Below are positions 7,229-13,942 of a DNA stretch of 15,799 nucleotides, piece after piece. The DNA is from Ruminococcaceae bacterium UBA3710 (GTDB lineage Bacteria > Bacillota > Clostridia > Oscillospirales > Acutalibacteraceae): contig DFHZ01000191.1 in NCBI GenBank assembly GCA_002371985.1, positions 1 through 15,799 of the forward strand, in the 5' to 3' direction. Within the stretch, counting starts at the first letter, position 1. Every line of letters begins with the position of its first letter. A model generated the notes under the pieces. The model saw only the letters and a list, made by a program, of their open reading frames with translations, was not told the origin of the DNA and made no database searches. A program made the position numbers and the translations under genes.

Positions 7229-9955
7229 TTAATAGACTCTATCTGAGTATTCTGCTATCTTACGCTTAATTTCGTTATCCGAAGTTCTGCTCCATTTGGT
7301 AATGGCTTCTTTTTCGGTTAGTGTTCCGTTATATACGGCCCAAAAAGCCTGATCTATCGAACGTGATACATAATAACTTCCCGGAACTTCTTCAATTTCC
7401 TTTACATTTTCCCATTGTTTCAAAATCACATCTAAACTTTTCTTATCCCAAGATAGTTTTTTAAGTGCTTCGACTGTAGAAGTGGCTATTCTGCCCGACT
7501 GACCAAGTGCTGCCTCGCAGTTAAACGAATAATTGTACTGTGTTTCAGGTGAAACCCACCACTTTAAAAACTCCCAAGCAGACTTTTTGTCCTTGCTGGA
7601 TTTCATTATTGCACATCCGGTTCCTGATCCTGCAGAGGAGCGATCAATCTTTCCGTCTTCTTGCACAACTCCGGGTAATTCATAAACTGCCCATTTACCC
7701 TCAATTTCAGGTGCAGCAACAGCAAAAGTTAAGTATTGTGTATATGTAGCAATACCAAGCGGTATAGTACCTACCCTGAATCTTTGATAAAAGTTAGCAT
7801 CAGGATTTAACTTGTATCTTGTATAAAAATCAGTCCAAAACTTAAATGTTTTTACCGATATAGGTGAAGCCAGATTAGTAGAATTGAGTTCACTGTTATA
7901 CATATTCTCACCGTTTTGCATAAGCAGTGTCGGGAAAATACTCAGTCCGCCTGCACCGGTATTAACGGTTGTTGCAGCAACTATTCTTATATGAGGTAAA
8001 AATGTATTCATATTTTTTCTTTGTATAACTGCTGTAGCCGATAGATAATCTTCCCAAGTCTGTGGAATTTCAAGACCTAATTCGTTAAATATATCAGTTC
8101 GCACAAACATTACCTTGAAGCTCTGCACATCCGGCAAAGCATAGGTTTTACCTTTATACATATAAGGTATTTCTGCATTTTTTTGAAAGTTCTTTAAAAC
8201 ATCTTCATAATCTTCAAACGAGGATAAATCATAAAGCACTCCACGCATAGCAAGATTTACAGGTTCTGTTCTTGCCATATGCAGATACAAATCCGGAGAA
8301 TTATTTGAAATTATACCTTGAACTACCGAAGCATTGACCTGCTCGACAGTTACATTTATACCGGTAGCAGGTGAAAAACTCTCCTGAATTAAAGTATTTA
8401 AAACCTTAACTTGATCTCTGCCCCAGTTAACCCAAATTTTGATATTTTTTTCGCTTGAATCGCCTAATGATTGATTTGAATAATCGCCGGAAAACGAAAG
8501 GACAAAACGCTTAATGCTGAATCCGATTCTTTCAAAAAATCCTGATCTTACATCGCTTGTTTCCTTATCCGGAGCAGAAATAATTATTTTATCAAGTGAA
8601 AGTGCCATATCCTTGATATCAAATAGCCATGATGACAAAGTTTGATAGTAAGAAAAATATGTATCCAGATAAAGATGAGATTCATAGCGTTTTTCGCTCA
8701 TCAACTTAGAAACACGAGCAACATTTTTAACTGCTCCGTCGAGTTCTCCGTTTATATCCTTATTATTGTTAAGGGCTCTCGAAATTTCAGTAAGTTCTTT
8801 ATAAAAACCTTTTAGTTTTTCCTCAAAATTCGGAATTTGCTTATATAACTCATAATCTCTGTTGGCATCCGGAGTTTCACCTGTTATCATAACAATATCA
8901 AGATAAAGATCGCCGACTTCTGCGGTAATTCTGTTAAGTTTATCGTAAATATCCGCAATTCCTGCAAGAGTTACATCAAGCGACAGCGTATGTTTTCCCT
9001 TGGTCAAATAGAATAAGTAATCCTCACCGTCAGAATTTTCCAAATCCTTATATTGCCATTTTGTTTTATATGAGAAACCTAATTTTGTTGCTTCCTCAAA
9101 CGGGGTTTCTCCGTCTATTTTAAGCCAACGATACGCACTGCCGTTAATTACGGTATTCTGTTTAAAATTAAAGCCCAATTTATACAATGCGGTTTTAGGA
9201 ACATTAATTTCCCATGTGAGGTTTTTAAACGGACTCGACCAGTTAGAACCGCCTATATAATTTATAATCGAATTTGATGCACTTTTCGGTGTAACATCTG
9301 CACTATCCGTATCCGACTTAGCAGTCAACGAATAGTCATTCCTGTAAAGAACATTCTCGGCTTCTATAACTATCTGATCGCCATCATATTTTTCATATTT
9401 TGAATATCCGGCAGAAACCTTGCTGTAAGGCATAATTGTTTCCGGTTTAGAAAAAACTATACCTGCAAATTCAAAAGCATCGCCGATATTTTCAATCTCT
9501 ACTGTATGTTCACCAGCTGAAAGGTTTACCGTATAAGGAGTTAATCTAACACCGGATTTATCATAAGCCGGTGAAGTCATATACCCTTCCACTACTTTTT
9601 GACGGGGCGACATTTGATCTCCGTTTGAAAGGGTTCTTGCTTTACCGTCATCTTCATATATTACCGGTGCTTCCAAAAGTTCTGCACCGTCAAATGGATA
9701 TTCACCGTCAACCTTAACAGAGTATTCTATTTTTTGTGTTGATTCGCTTAGTGTGCCGAATGTAATATGCAGTTCGTATTCACCGCTAATTTCAACAACA
9801 GTTCTGATTTCAATATGTTCATTGGTATTTAATACCTTTGTAATATTTGAGTTGTAATTATTATCAGTATTGTCAGCGAAAGCAACTACATTCAAAACAG
9901 ATATAAGCATTATTACCGCCACAAGTATTGATATAAATGCTTTTACAAATTTCAC
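7229..9955 (-). CDS. Large extracellular solute-binding protein with N-terminal carbohydrate-binding-like domains
   Basis: About 908 residues, more than twice the usual 400-450 for CUT1 binding proteins. The GTG at 9955 is preferred over the in-frame TTG at 9970, because GGAGGTG precedes it at proper spacing. Residues 1-27 are a signal peptide ending AFA; there is no lipobox Cys, which is unusual for a Gram-positive SBP. Two beta-sandwich-like regions follow (about 40-170 and 195-360). Each has features such as LSAGEHTVEIE and LTKGKHTLSLDV, seen in CBM6/35-like galactose-binding folds. A helical linker follows (about 365-470). The C-terminal SBP domain runs from about 500 to 880 (start NIKIWVNWGRDQV, later SAWEFLKWWVSPETQYNY). 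It is followed by its two permeases. The ligand is unknown, and pectic or other complex oligosaccharide is inferred from the GH28 neighbour. Confidence 0.88.
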   Translation of the reverse strand: MKFVKAFISILVAVIMLISVLNVVAFADNTDNNYNSNITKVLNTNEHIEIRTVVEISGEYELHITFGTLSESTQKIEYSVKVDGEYPFDGAELLEAPVIYEDDGKARTLSNGDQMSPRQKVVEGYMTSPAYDKSGVRLTPYTVNLSAGEHTVEIENIGDAFEFAGIVFSKPETIMPYSKVSAGYSKYEKYDGDQIVIEAENVLYRNDYSLTAKSDTDSADVTPKSASNSIINYIGGSNWSSPFKNLTWEINVPKTALYKLGFNFKQNTVINGSAYRWLKIDGETPFEEATKLGFSYKTKWQYKDLENSDGEDYLFYLTKGKHTLSLDVTLAGIADIYDKLNRITAEVGDLYLDIVMITGETPDANRDYELYKQIPNFEEKLKGFYKELTEISRALNNNKDINGELDGAVKNVARVSKLMSEKRYESHLYLDTYFSYYQTLSSWLFDIKDMALSLDKIIISAPDKETSDVRSGFFERIGFSIKRFVLSFSGDYSNQSLGDSSEKNIKIWVNWGRDQVKVLNTLIQESFSPATGINVTVEQVNASVVQGIISNNSPDLYLHMARTEPVNLAMRGVLYDLSSFEDYEDVLKNFQKNAEIPYMYKGKTYALPDVQSFKVMFVRTDIFNELGLEIPQTWEDYLSATAVIQRKNMNTFLPHIRIVAATTVNTGAGGLSIFPTLLMQNGENMYNSELNSTNLASPISVKTFKFWTDFYTRYKLNPDANFYQRFRVGTIPLGIATYTQYLTFAVAAPEIEGKWAVYELPGVVQEDGKIDRSSAGSGTGCAIMKSSKDKKSAWEFLKWWVSPETQYNYSFNCEAALGQSGRIATSTVEALKKLSWDKKSLDVILKQWENVKEIEEVPGSYYVSRSIDQAFWAVYNGTLTEKEAITKWSRTSDNEIKRKIAEYSDRVY

Positions 9956-9999
9956 AAAGCACACCTCCAAACCAAAAATTTTAGTATTCTTTAATATAA

Positions 10000-10028
10000 A
10001 TTATAACTAAGTTTTAAATTCTTTTAAA
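10000..10028 (-). promoter_or_regulatory. Candidate internal promoter for the SBP-transport operon
   Basis: In the 86-bp gap between the GH28 and SBP genes, the minus strand has TATAAT (10005-10000) preceded after exactly 17 bp by TTTAAA (10028-10023). The -35 is only a 4/6 match, so this is a moderate candidate. It would start transcription near 9993, about 38 nt before the SBP start codon. No hairpin terminator is visible in the gap, so read-through from the GH28 promoter is also expected. Confidence 0.5.
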
Positions 10029-10041
10029 TCGGTAAATATTG

Positions 10042-11280
10042 TTATTGTGCAGTAAAAACGGTATTATTTAAAAGTATATTTTCAACATTTGAAAATATCT
10101 TATTATTCTGCGGTCTTCCCCAGTAAGCACCGTGAAGTTTATAATCTTTAAGGGTGTTTTCTGCGACTTTAACAAAACTGCAATTATTAAAAGTTATATC
10201 TGAAATGCGGTTGTCTGATCTGCCGGAAAATCTTGGAAACTCAATACCTCTTGCATGAATATTGCTGAAATTTATTCTTCTTATGGCATTGCACATTACC
10301 ATAGGCGAAGAATCAATAACGCAATTTACAGGTGTACAATATATTTCATCCATAATGATGTTATCAAACGATAAGTTTTCGATAAGGGTCGCTTCTCTTC
10401 CTTCGTCAGTCCATACATCCTCAGGAGAATGACCCGGCAATCTGATGCCTATGCCGACATTTGTATCGGTCATAACGATATTGGAAAACACACAATTTCG
10501 TATTGTTCCGTCATTCAACCAACCGACCCTAATACCACAGGCATAACTTGTCAAATTGCAGTTATTTACAGTTACCCGTTCACAAATTTTATTATATTTA
10601 AGCGATGCATTATTAGCTCTTACTACAATACAATCATCGCCGGTAACTATCGTGGCATTTGATACGGTAACATTCCGGCTTGAATTGATATGAATACCGT
10701 CATTATTCGGATAGTCGGTATCAGCCAAAATTTTGACACGGTCAAAAGACACATAATCACAATCGTGAATCCAATAACTCCAACCGGCAGGTTGATTTAT
10801 CATAGTTATATCTTCAATCTTAACATTTTTGCAACCGGTGAAAAAAACCACTCTCGGAGGAGTTGGTGCATCTATTCTTTGAAAACGCCATCCGCTTTCA
10901 TAATTATCAACTTTTTTCACAAAATTAGACCCATTACAGTCTATTTTTCCCATACCCGTCATTGAAATATTTTCACATTCTTCTGCAAAAATAAGACAAG
11001 CATTTCTTCGACGAGGTAACTTATCACTGTCTATGTGTTTCACATTACTTATTTCGGGATAATCAAAACAATCAGGTGATCCTAAAAGCACCGCACTTTC
11101 TTCAATATGCAAATTTACATTGCTTTTTAAAATTATAGTGCCGGTCATATAAATGCCGTTGCTTATTACCACTCTGCCACCGCCTGAAACGGAACAGGCA
11201 TCTATTGCGGATTGTATCGCTTTTGTATTAAGAAAATCGTTTTTAGGCAAAGCACCGTAATCGGTTATATCAAAATTCAT
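10042..11280 (-). CDS. Glycoside hydrolase family 28 protein (polygalacturonase fold), cytoplasmic
   Basis: The product has 412 residues and no signal peptide, so it is cytoplasmic. The N-terminus (NFDITDYGA, then SGGGRVVISNGIYMTG) and the long run of short beta-helix repeats are typical of GH28. Catalytic landmarks are NND at 192-194 (catalytic Asp194) and GDD at 214-216 (Asp215 and Asp216). The usual GHG histidine motif is replaced: the aligned stretch is SYACGIRVG, with Ala247 where His is expected. The RIK motif appears as GIR (residues 278-280) in GIGIRLPG. GH28 enzymes cleave galacturonan or rhamnogalacturonan, or remove terminal sugars from them. Here it would act on imported oligosaccharides, but substrate and even activity are uncertain given the missing His. 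The gene is first in the minus-strand locus, divergent from the AraC gene, with a GGTGGG ribosome binding site. Confidence 0.88.
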   Translation of the reverse strand: MNFDITDYGALPKNDFLNTKAIQSAIDACSVSGGGRVVISNGIYMTGTIILKSNVNLHIEESAVLLGSPDCFDYPEISNVKHIDSDKLPRRRNACLIFAEECENISMTGMGKIDCNGSNFVKKVDNYESGWRFQRIDAPTPPRVVFFTGCKNVKIEDITMINQPAGWSYWIHDCDYVSFDRVKILADTDYPNNDGIHINSSRNVTVSNATIVTGDDCIVVRANNASLKYNKICERVTVNNCNLTSYACGIRVGWLNDGTIRNCVFSNIVMTDTNVGIGIRLPGHSPEDVWTDEGREATLIENLSFDNIIMDEIYCTPVNCVIDSSPMVMCNAIRRINFSNIHARGIEFPRFSGRSDNRISDITFNNCSFVKVAENTLKDYKLHGAYWGRPQNNKIFSNVENILLNNTVFTAQ

Positions 11281-11298
11281 AAAAACCCACCATTACTT

Positions 11299-11376
11299 AT
11301 CTACAATAATTGTATACTATCTACAACTTTAATTCAATGCACTACATAATTTATTTTAATACAATATCGCACTACA
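11299..11376. repeat. Four phased CTACA direct repeats, candidate AraC operator sites
   Basis: The plus strand carries CTACA at 11301, 11321, 11342 and 11372, all in one orientation. The first two extend to the 9-bp identical TATCTACAA (11298-11306 and 11318-11326), exactly 20 bp apart. The last two share GCACTACA (11339-11346 and 11369-11376), 30 bp apart. All spacings (20, 21, 30) are close to whole helical turns. AraC-family dimers usually bind direct repeats about two turns apart, so these are likely sites for the adjacent regulator. That they bind it is inference. Confidence 0.55.
11309..11337 (-). promoter_or_regulatory. Candidate sigma-A promoter for the GH28 gene
   Basis: On the minus strand TTGAAT (11337-11332) and TACAAT (11314-11309) are separated by exactly 17 bp. 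Transcription would begin near 11302, giving a leader of about 20 nt before the ATG at 11280. CTACA repeats lie in the spacer, directly upstream of the -35 and downstream of the -10, so regulator binding here would affect polymerase access. Confidence 0.6.
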
Positions 11377-11390
11377 AATATACATTGATA

Positions 11391-11419
11391 TTGAAATTTT
11401 TGTTGGCTACTGATATAAT
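11391..11419 (+). promoter_or_regulatory. Strong sigma-A promoter of the AraC regulator gene, extended -10
   Basis: TTGAAA (11391-11396) and TATAAT (11414-11419) are 17 bp apart, and TG at 11411-11412 gives an extended -10 (TGATATAAT). The start point would fall near 11426, which leaves only about 12 nt to the ATG at 11438. The AGAGGTGA ribosome binding site would therefore sit at the very 5' end of the message. Confidence 0.75.
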
Positions 11420-11437
11420 ATTTTCAGAGGTGATTAT

Positions 11438-12328
11438 ATGGTTGTAGACCTTGACAGTCCTATAAATGTAAAAATGTTTGGAAAGACCACACAAAAAAGT
11501 GGATTTTGGCAAGATCAAAAAAATCAAGAGCAAAGTCTTCAATCAATCTCGTCAAATCTGATTATATATGTCACAAGCGGAACATTTAATATGCGTATAG
11601 AAGATAACATTTACAGCATAAATGATGGAGATGTCGTTATTATCCCTGCAAATACGGTCTATCAACCCAGAGAATCAGATGGCTGTTCATACTATTTTGT
11701 GCATTTTTCTGCCAATACTTACGAATCTACACCGCCATCAAATATATCAAAATCTCTTCTAAGATATCAGGAAGCAAACGATACGGGATACGCATATAAC
11801 TATTACGGAATAACATATAACTCTGCTATAACCTTACCTATTCATATTAGACAAGAAAACTTTAAATCGTATTACTCGCTGCATAATGTTTTTGAGCGAG
11901 CAGCAAGACTTAACATCTGGCGTAACAACTATGAAAAATTGCTTCTTGATAATATAATTCGTGAACTTTTGATACTAATTTCAAATGAACTTACAACTAA
12001 CCAAGCAAGAAACAATACAACACAAAAGATATTGCATTATATTAATAAGCATTATACAGAAAATCTTACTCTTACATCTATTGCTGAAACATTTGGCTAT
12101 TCCACATCGTATATAACAAAACTGTTTCGCAATTCTTTAGGCAAAGGGACGGTTGATTACATAAACGATTTAAGACTTGCCGCCGCTTGTGAATACTTGA
12201 TTTCTTCTAACTATACAATCGGAGAAATATCTAATAGAATCGGTTTTTCAAATCAATACTACTTTGACCGATTATTCAAGAGAAAATACGGCGTTACGCC
12301 CAAGGAATTCAGAAAAAAGCAAGTATAA
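11438..12328 (+). CDS. AraC-family transcriptional regulator
   Basis: A cytoplasmic DNA-binding regulator of 296 residues. Residues about 30-95 form a cupin-like sensor (LIIYVTSGTFNMRI, then DGDVVIIPANTVYQP and YYFVHF). A linker covers about 100-190. The double helix-turn-helix AraC domain is at 195-294, with LTSIAETFGYSTSYITKLFR as the first HTH and IGEISNRIGFSNQYYFDRLF as the second, ending in the signature KRKYGVTPKEFRK. The ATG has an AGAGGTGA ribosome binding site and a strong promoter. It is divergent from the GH28 gene across 157 bp that contain phased CTACA repeats. It therefore very likely senses a sugar and controls the GH28/transport locus, and possibly itself. The inducer is unknown. 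Confidence 0.93.
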   Translation: MVVDLDSPINVKMFGKTTQKSGFWQDQKNQEQSLQSISSNLIIYVTSGTFNMRIEDNIYSINDGDVVIIPANTVYQPRESDGCSYYFVHFSANTYESTPPSNISKSLLRYQEANDTGYAYNYYGITYNSAITLPIHIRQENFKSYYSLHNVFERAARLNIWRNNYEKLLLDNIIRELLILISNELTTNQARNNTTQKILHYINKHYTENLTLTSIAETFGYSTSYITKLFRNSLGKGTVDYINDLRLAAACEYLISSNYTIGEISNRIGFSNQYYFDRLFKRKYGVTPKEFRKKQV

Positions 12329-12363
12329 GAATAGTTTCACATAACTCTAATAGAATGCAATAG

Positions 12364-12410
12364 TAAATAAGGTAGATACATGGAAAACCACCAAGCATCT
12401 ACCTTATTTA
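12364..12410. repeat. Perfect 14-bp inverted repeat, possible IS200-like right-end hairpin or araC terminator
   Basis: TAAATAAGGTAGAT (12364-12377) and its exact reverse complement (12397-12410) flank a 19-base loop. The stem is AT-rich and is followed on the plus strand by GCTAAGTTTTAGATTT, a poor U-tract, so it is at best a weak terminator for the araC gene 36 bp upstream. On the minus strand it comes directly after the end of the transposase-like remnant (reading stop at 12414-12412). Right-end hairpins of IS200/IS605 elements occupy that position. Confidence 0.6.
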
Positions 12411-12437
12411 GCTAAGTTTTAGATTTCGTCTGTCTTT

Positions 12438-12539
12438 TTAATTTGTTTTTACCCCATCCGAATCTATTTTTCTTAAAGTCCGAAAATGACACCTGTATTT
12501 TGAATGTGCGCTACTTTTTATCTCATTGTTTCCTTTCAT
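12438..12539 (-). pseudogene. IS200-type transposase (TnpA) N-terminal remnant, 33 codons
   Basis: An ATG at 12539 preceded by AGGAGG (12553-12548, 8-nt spacer) opens a 33-codon reading frame beginning MKGNNEIKSSAHSKYRC. From memory this resembles the start of Clostridial Y1-transposases, which continue with QYHIVF and PKYRRK. Here the match stops after Cys17. The catalytic HUH and Tyr are absent, so it cannot transpose. A second frame (12414-12509, opening after a TAG at 12512-12510) encodes a basic tail that includes NRFGWGKNKLKRQTK, just before the palindrome. It may be the original C-terminus joined by an internal deletion. This second point is weaker. Confidence 0.5.
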
Positions 12540-12634
12540 TTGAAAAACCTCCTGTATTTTAGTAATGCGGTTGCCAAACCTTTACTATTATACAAGAGGT
12601 TCTTCTTTTATTGTAGCTTTGCTCGTTTTCCTTC

Positions 12635-12653
12635 CCCCGGTACAACCGGGGGG
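12635..12653. repeat. GC-rich 8-bp hairpin, candidate IS200-like left-end hairpin
   Basis: CCCCCGGT (12635-12642) pairs perfectly with ACCGGGGG (12646-12653) around the 3-base loop ACA. It is strikingly GC-rich in an AT-rich spacer. There is no T-run immediately 3' on the minus strand, and only TTATTT follows on the plus strand, so it is not a clear terminator. Its place 96 bp upstream of the TnpA remnant fits a left-end recognition hairpin. Confidence 0.55.
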
Positions 12654-12675
12654 TTATTTCCACACCTAAAGGCAC

Positions 12676-12703
12676 AAAAAAGGGCAGGTTAAAAAACCTG
12701 CCC
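12676..12703 (-). terminator. Intrinsic terminator of the tRNA-Gln gene
   Basis: On the minus strand GGGCAGGTT (12703-12695) and AACCTGCCC (12690-12682) form a perfect 9-bp stem with a TTTT loop, followed directly by six T (12681-12676). It begins 3 bp after the encoded CCA end of the tRNA. This is a strong rho-independent terminator for the tRNA and any read-through from the exchanger gene. Confidence 0.92.
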
Positions 12704-12706
12704 GAT

Positions 12707-12780
12707 TGGCTGGGGAATAGGGATTCGAACCCCAACAAACAGAGTCAGAGTCTGTCGTGCTACCGTTACACAATTCCCCA
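12707..12780 (-). tRNA. tRNA-Gln, anticodon CTG
   Basis: A 74-nt cloverleaf including an encoded CCA end. The acceptor stem TGGGGAA pairs with TTCCCCA. The D stem GTGT/GCAC includes one wobble pair. The anticodon stem ACAGA/TCTGT encloses the loop CTCTGAC, giving anticodon CTG, which reads CAG codons. The T stem TGGGG/CCCTA encloses TTCGAAT, and the discriminator base is G. The initial U at position 1 is typical of bacterial tRNA-Gln. A perfect consensus promoter lies upstream and a strong terminator downstream, so it is an independent single-gene unit. Confidence 0.96.
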
Positions 12781-12797
12781 AGATTTGCAACAGTGCT

Positions 12798-12826
12798 ATT
12801 ATATATCAAAGTGTCTTATATGTCAA
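12798..12826 (-). promoter_or_regulatory. Consensus sigma-A promoter of tRNA-Gln
   Basis: The minus strand has TTGACA (12826-12821) and TATAAT (12803-12798) separated by exactly 17 bp, a full match to the sigma-A consensus. Transcription would start near 12791, about 11 nt before the mature 5' end of the tRNA. It lies just beyond the stop of the exchanger gene. Confidence 0.88.
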
Positions 12827-12841
12827 GAATTTATTTTAAAT

Positions 12842-13840
12842 TTATACAATTACAAAGCAAGTTACAGCGATATAGGCAACATAGATAAGCAAAAGAATAA
12901 TTCCCTGCAAACGGGTGAATTTCTTTAATATGAGTGCCGGAACAACGGATATAATTCCAACGAGCAAACAAGCCGGCAAATCTATCATTGCCGAAGTTTT
13001 TGTTATATTAAGCGGTCTACCCGATATAACCGAAGAAAGCGGCATAATAAGGGTCAAGTCCATTATATTTGCACCGATAATATTACCAACAGAGAGTTCT
13101 GACTGCTTTTTTGAAATAGCGGTAACCGTTGTTATAAGTTCGGGAAGCGATGTTCCGACAGCAATCAGTGTTACACCGATTATTCTTTCCTTTATACCGA
13201 TAAGCCTTGCCAAATCGCTACCGTTATTAACAAGGAGCCTTGCACCCACAACAATTCCTGCCGCACCGCAAACAAACTTTACTATATTTATGATTACGGT
13301 TTTCTTTTCGGTCATAGACTCGTCTTTTTCTTCTGATTTACTAAGGCTTACCGCTTTTTTAGCACTGATAGTATTCTCTGTAAAGAAAAATACAAAAAGG
13401 CACAAAAGCAAAACGGACAAAGGCAATGTAACTTTACCGACAAAACCGCTTACAACTATTATAAAAGATGCAAGGAGCATAATAATTGATTTAAGCATAT
13501 AATCTTTTCGTTTGATAATACCGGGCATACAAATAAGCGAAATTGCCATAATAAGACCTATATTTGCCGTTACACTACCTATGGCATTACCTATGGAAAT
13601 ATCTACATATCCTTGCGCAATTTCCTGATTGACTTCAAAAAGACTATCCCTTGCCGCCATAACAGAAACGAGCATTTCGGGAAGTGTTGTTGCTATACTT
13701 ACGACAGTTGCTCCGATTATAAGTTTCGGTATTCCGCTTACTTCTGCTATCCAAGACGAAGCATCAACAAAATAATCTCCGCCCTTAATAACTAAAAATA
13801 TACCGATAGCGAACAAAAGAATAGTTAAAAAAAGTTCCAT
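12842..13840 (-). CDS. Calcium/sodium antiporter (CaCA family, YrbG-like)
   Basis: An integral membrane exchanger of 332 residues with about ten hydrophobic segments in two homologous halves, the usual size for bacterial YrbG-like CaCA antiporters. The two alpha-repeats are clear: VSIATTLPEMLVS at 47-59 with GNAIGSVTANIG at 84-95, and AVGTSLPELITTV at 227-239 with GNIIGANIMDLTLI at 252-265. The ion-binding Glu residues are 55 and 234. A charged cytoplasmic loop (about 160-180) separates the halves. The expected role is exchange of Na+ (or H+/K+) for Ca2+ across the cytoplasmic membrane, and the exact ions are not readable from sequence. The ATG has an AAGGGTAAGG site upstream. It probably has its own promoter overlapping the end of the Nudix gene, and a leader hairpin. 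No terminator separates it from the tRNA unit. Confidence 0.92.
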   Translation of the reverse strand: MELFLTILLFAIGIFLVIKGGDYFVDASSWIAEVSGIPKLIIGATVVSIATTLPEMLVSVMAARDSLFEVNQEIAQGYVDISIGNAIGSVTANIGLIMAISLICMPGIIKRKDYMLKSIIMLLASFIIVVSGFVGKVTLPLSVLLLCLFVFFFTENTISAKKAVSLSKSEEKDESMTEKKTVIINIVKFVCGAAGIVVGARLLVNNGSDLARLIGIKERIIGVTLIAVGTSLPELITTVTAISKKQSELSVGNIIGANIMDLTLIMPLSSVISGRPLNITKTSAMIDLPACLLVGIISVVPALILKKFTRLQGIILLLIYVAYIAVTCFVIV

Positions 13841-13870
13841 AGCCTTACCCTTTTCTTTTTACAATGATAA

Positions 13871-13896
13871 TCGGGCACGAACAATACCGTACCCGA
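13871..13896 (-). other. Hairpin in the leader of the exchanger gene
   Basis: On the minus-strand RNA, UCGGGUACG and CGUGCCCGA form a 9-bp stem with one G-U wobble around an 8-nt loop. It lies about 30 nt before the ATG at 13840 and about 10 nt after the expected transcription start. No U-tract follows, so it is not an evident terminator. It could stabilise or regulate the message. No known riboswitch was recognised. Confidence 0.5.
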
Positions 13897-13913
13897 CAAA
13901 ACATATTTATATT

Positions 13914-13942
13914 ATACTATCATACACGAATAATAATGTCAA
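13914..13942 (-). promoter_or_regulatory. Candidate promoter of the exchanger gene
   Basis: On the minus strand TTGACA (13942-13937) is followed after 17 bp by TAGTAT (13919-13914, 4/6). A better TATAAT (13916-13911) lies at a non-ideal 20-bp spacing. The -35 overlaps the stop codon of the Nudix gene. The leader would be about 65 nt and contain the hairpin at 13871-13896. Confidence 0.5.

Larger units (their letters stand above)
12364..12656 (-). mobile_element. Degenerate, internally deleted IS200/IS605-like element (PATE-like)
   Basis: This 290-bp stretch explains most of the region between araC and the tRNA. Read on the minus strand it has a GC-rich hairpin at the left end (12635-12653). 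Next come an A/T-rich leader with a TATAAT (12592-12587), a perfect AGGAGG, an ATG and a TnpA-like N-terminus. About 30 codons later comes a stop, then a perfect 14-bp palindrome (12364-12410). IS200/IS605 elements have subterminal hairpins instead of terminal inverted repeats, and their short non-autonomous derivatives are called PATEs. The exact ends and cleavage tetranucleotides cannot be placed from one copy, so the boundaries are the hairpins only. The assignment rests on the recognised N-terminus and the layout. Confidence 0.5.

Noticed and set aside
11281..11437. CcpA cre site in the araC-GH28 control region
   Set aside because: No sequence close to the cre consensus could be found by eye on either strand.
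12504..12692. 62-codon plus-strand open frame between araC and the tRNA
   Set aside because: It runs across the transposon-like remnant, its GC-rich hairpin and the tRNA terminator, has no ribosome binding site, and shows no protein-like features.
12915..13502. 195-codon plus-strand open frame antisense to the exchanger
   Set aside because: It mirrors the strongly supported exchanger gene, has no recognisable family features and no good ribosome binding site, so it is a shadow frame.
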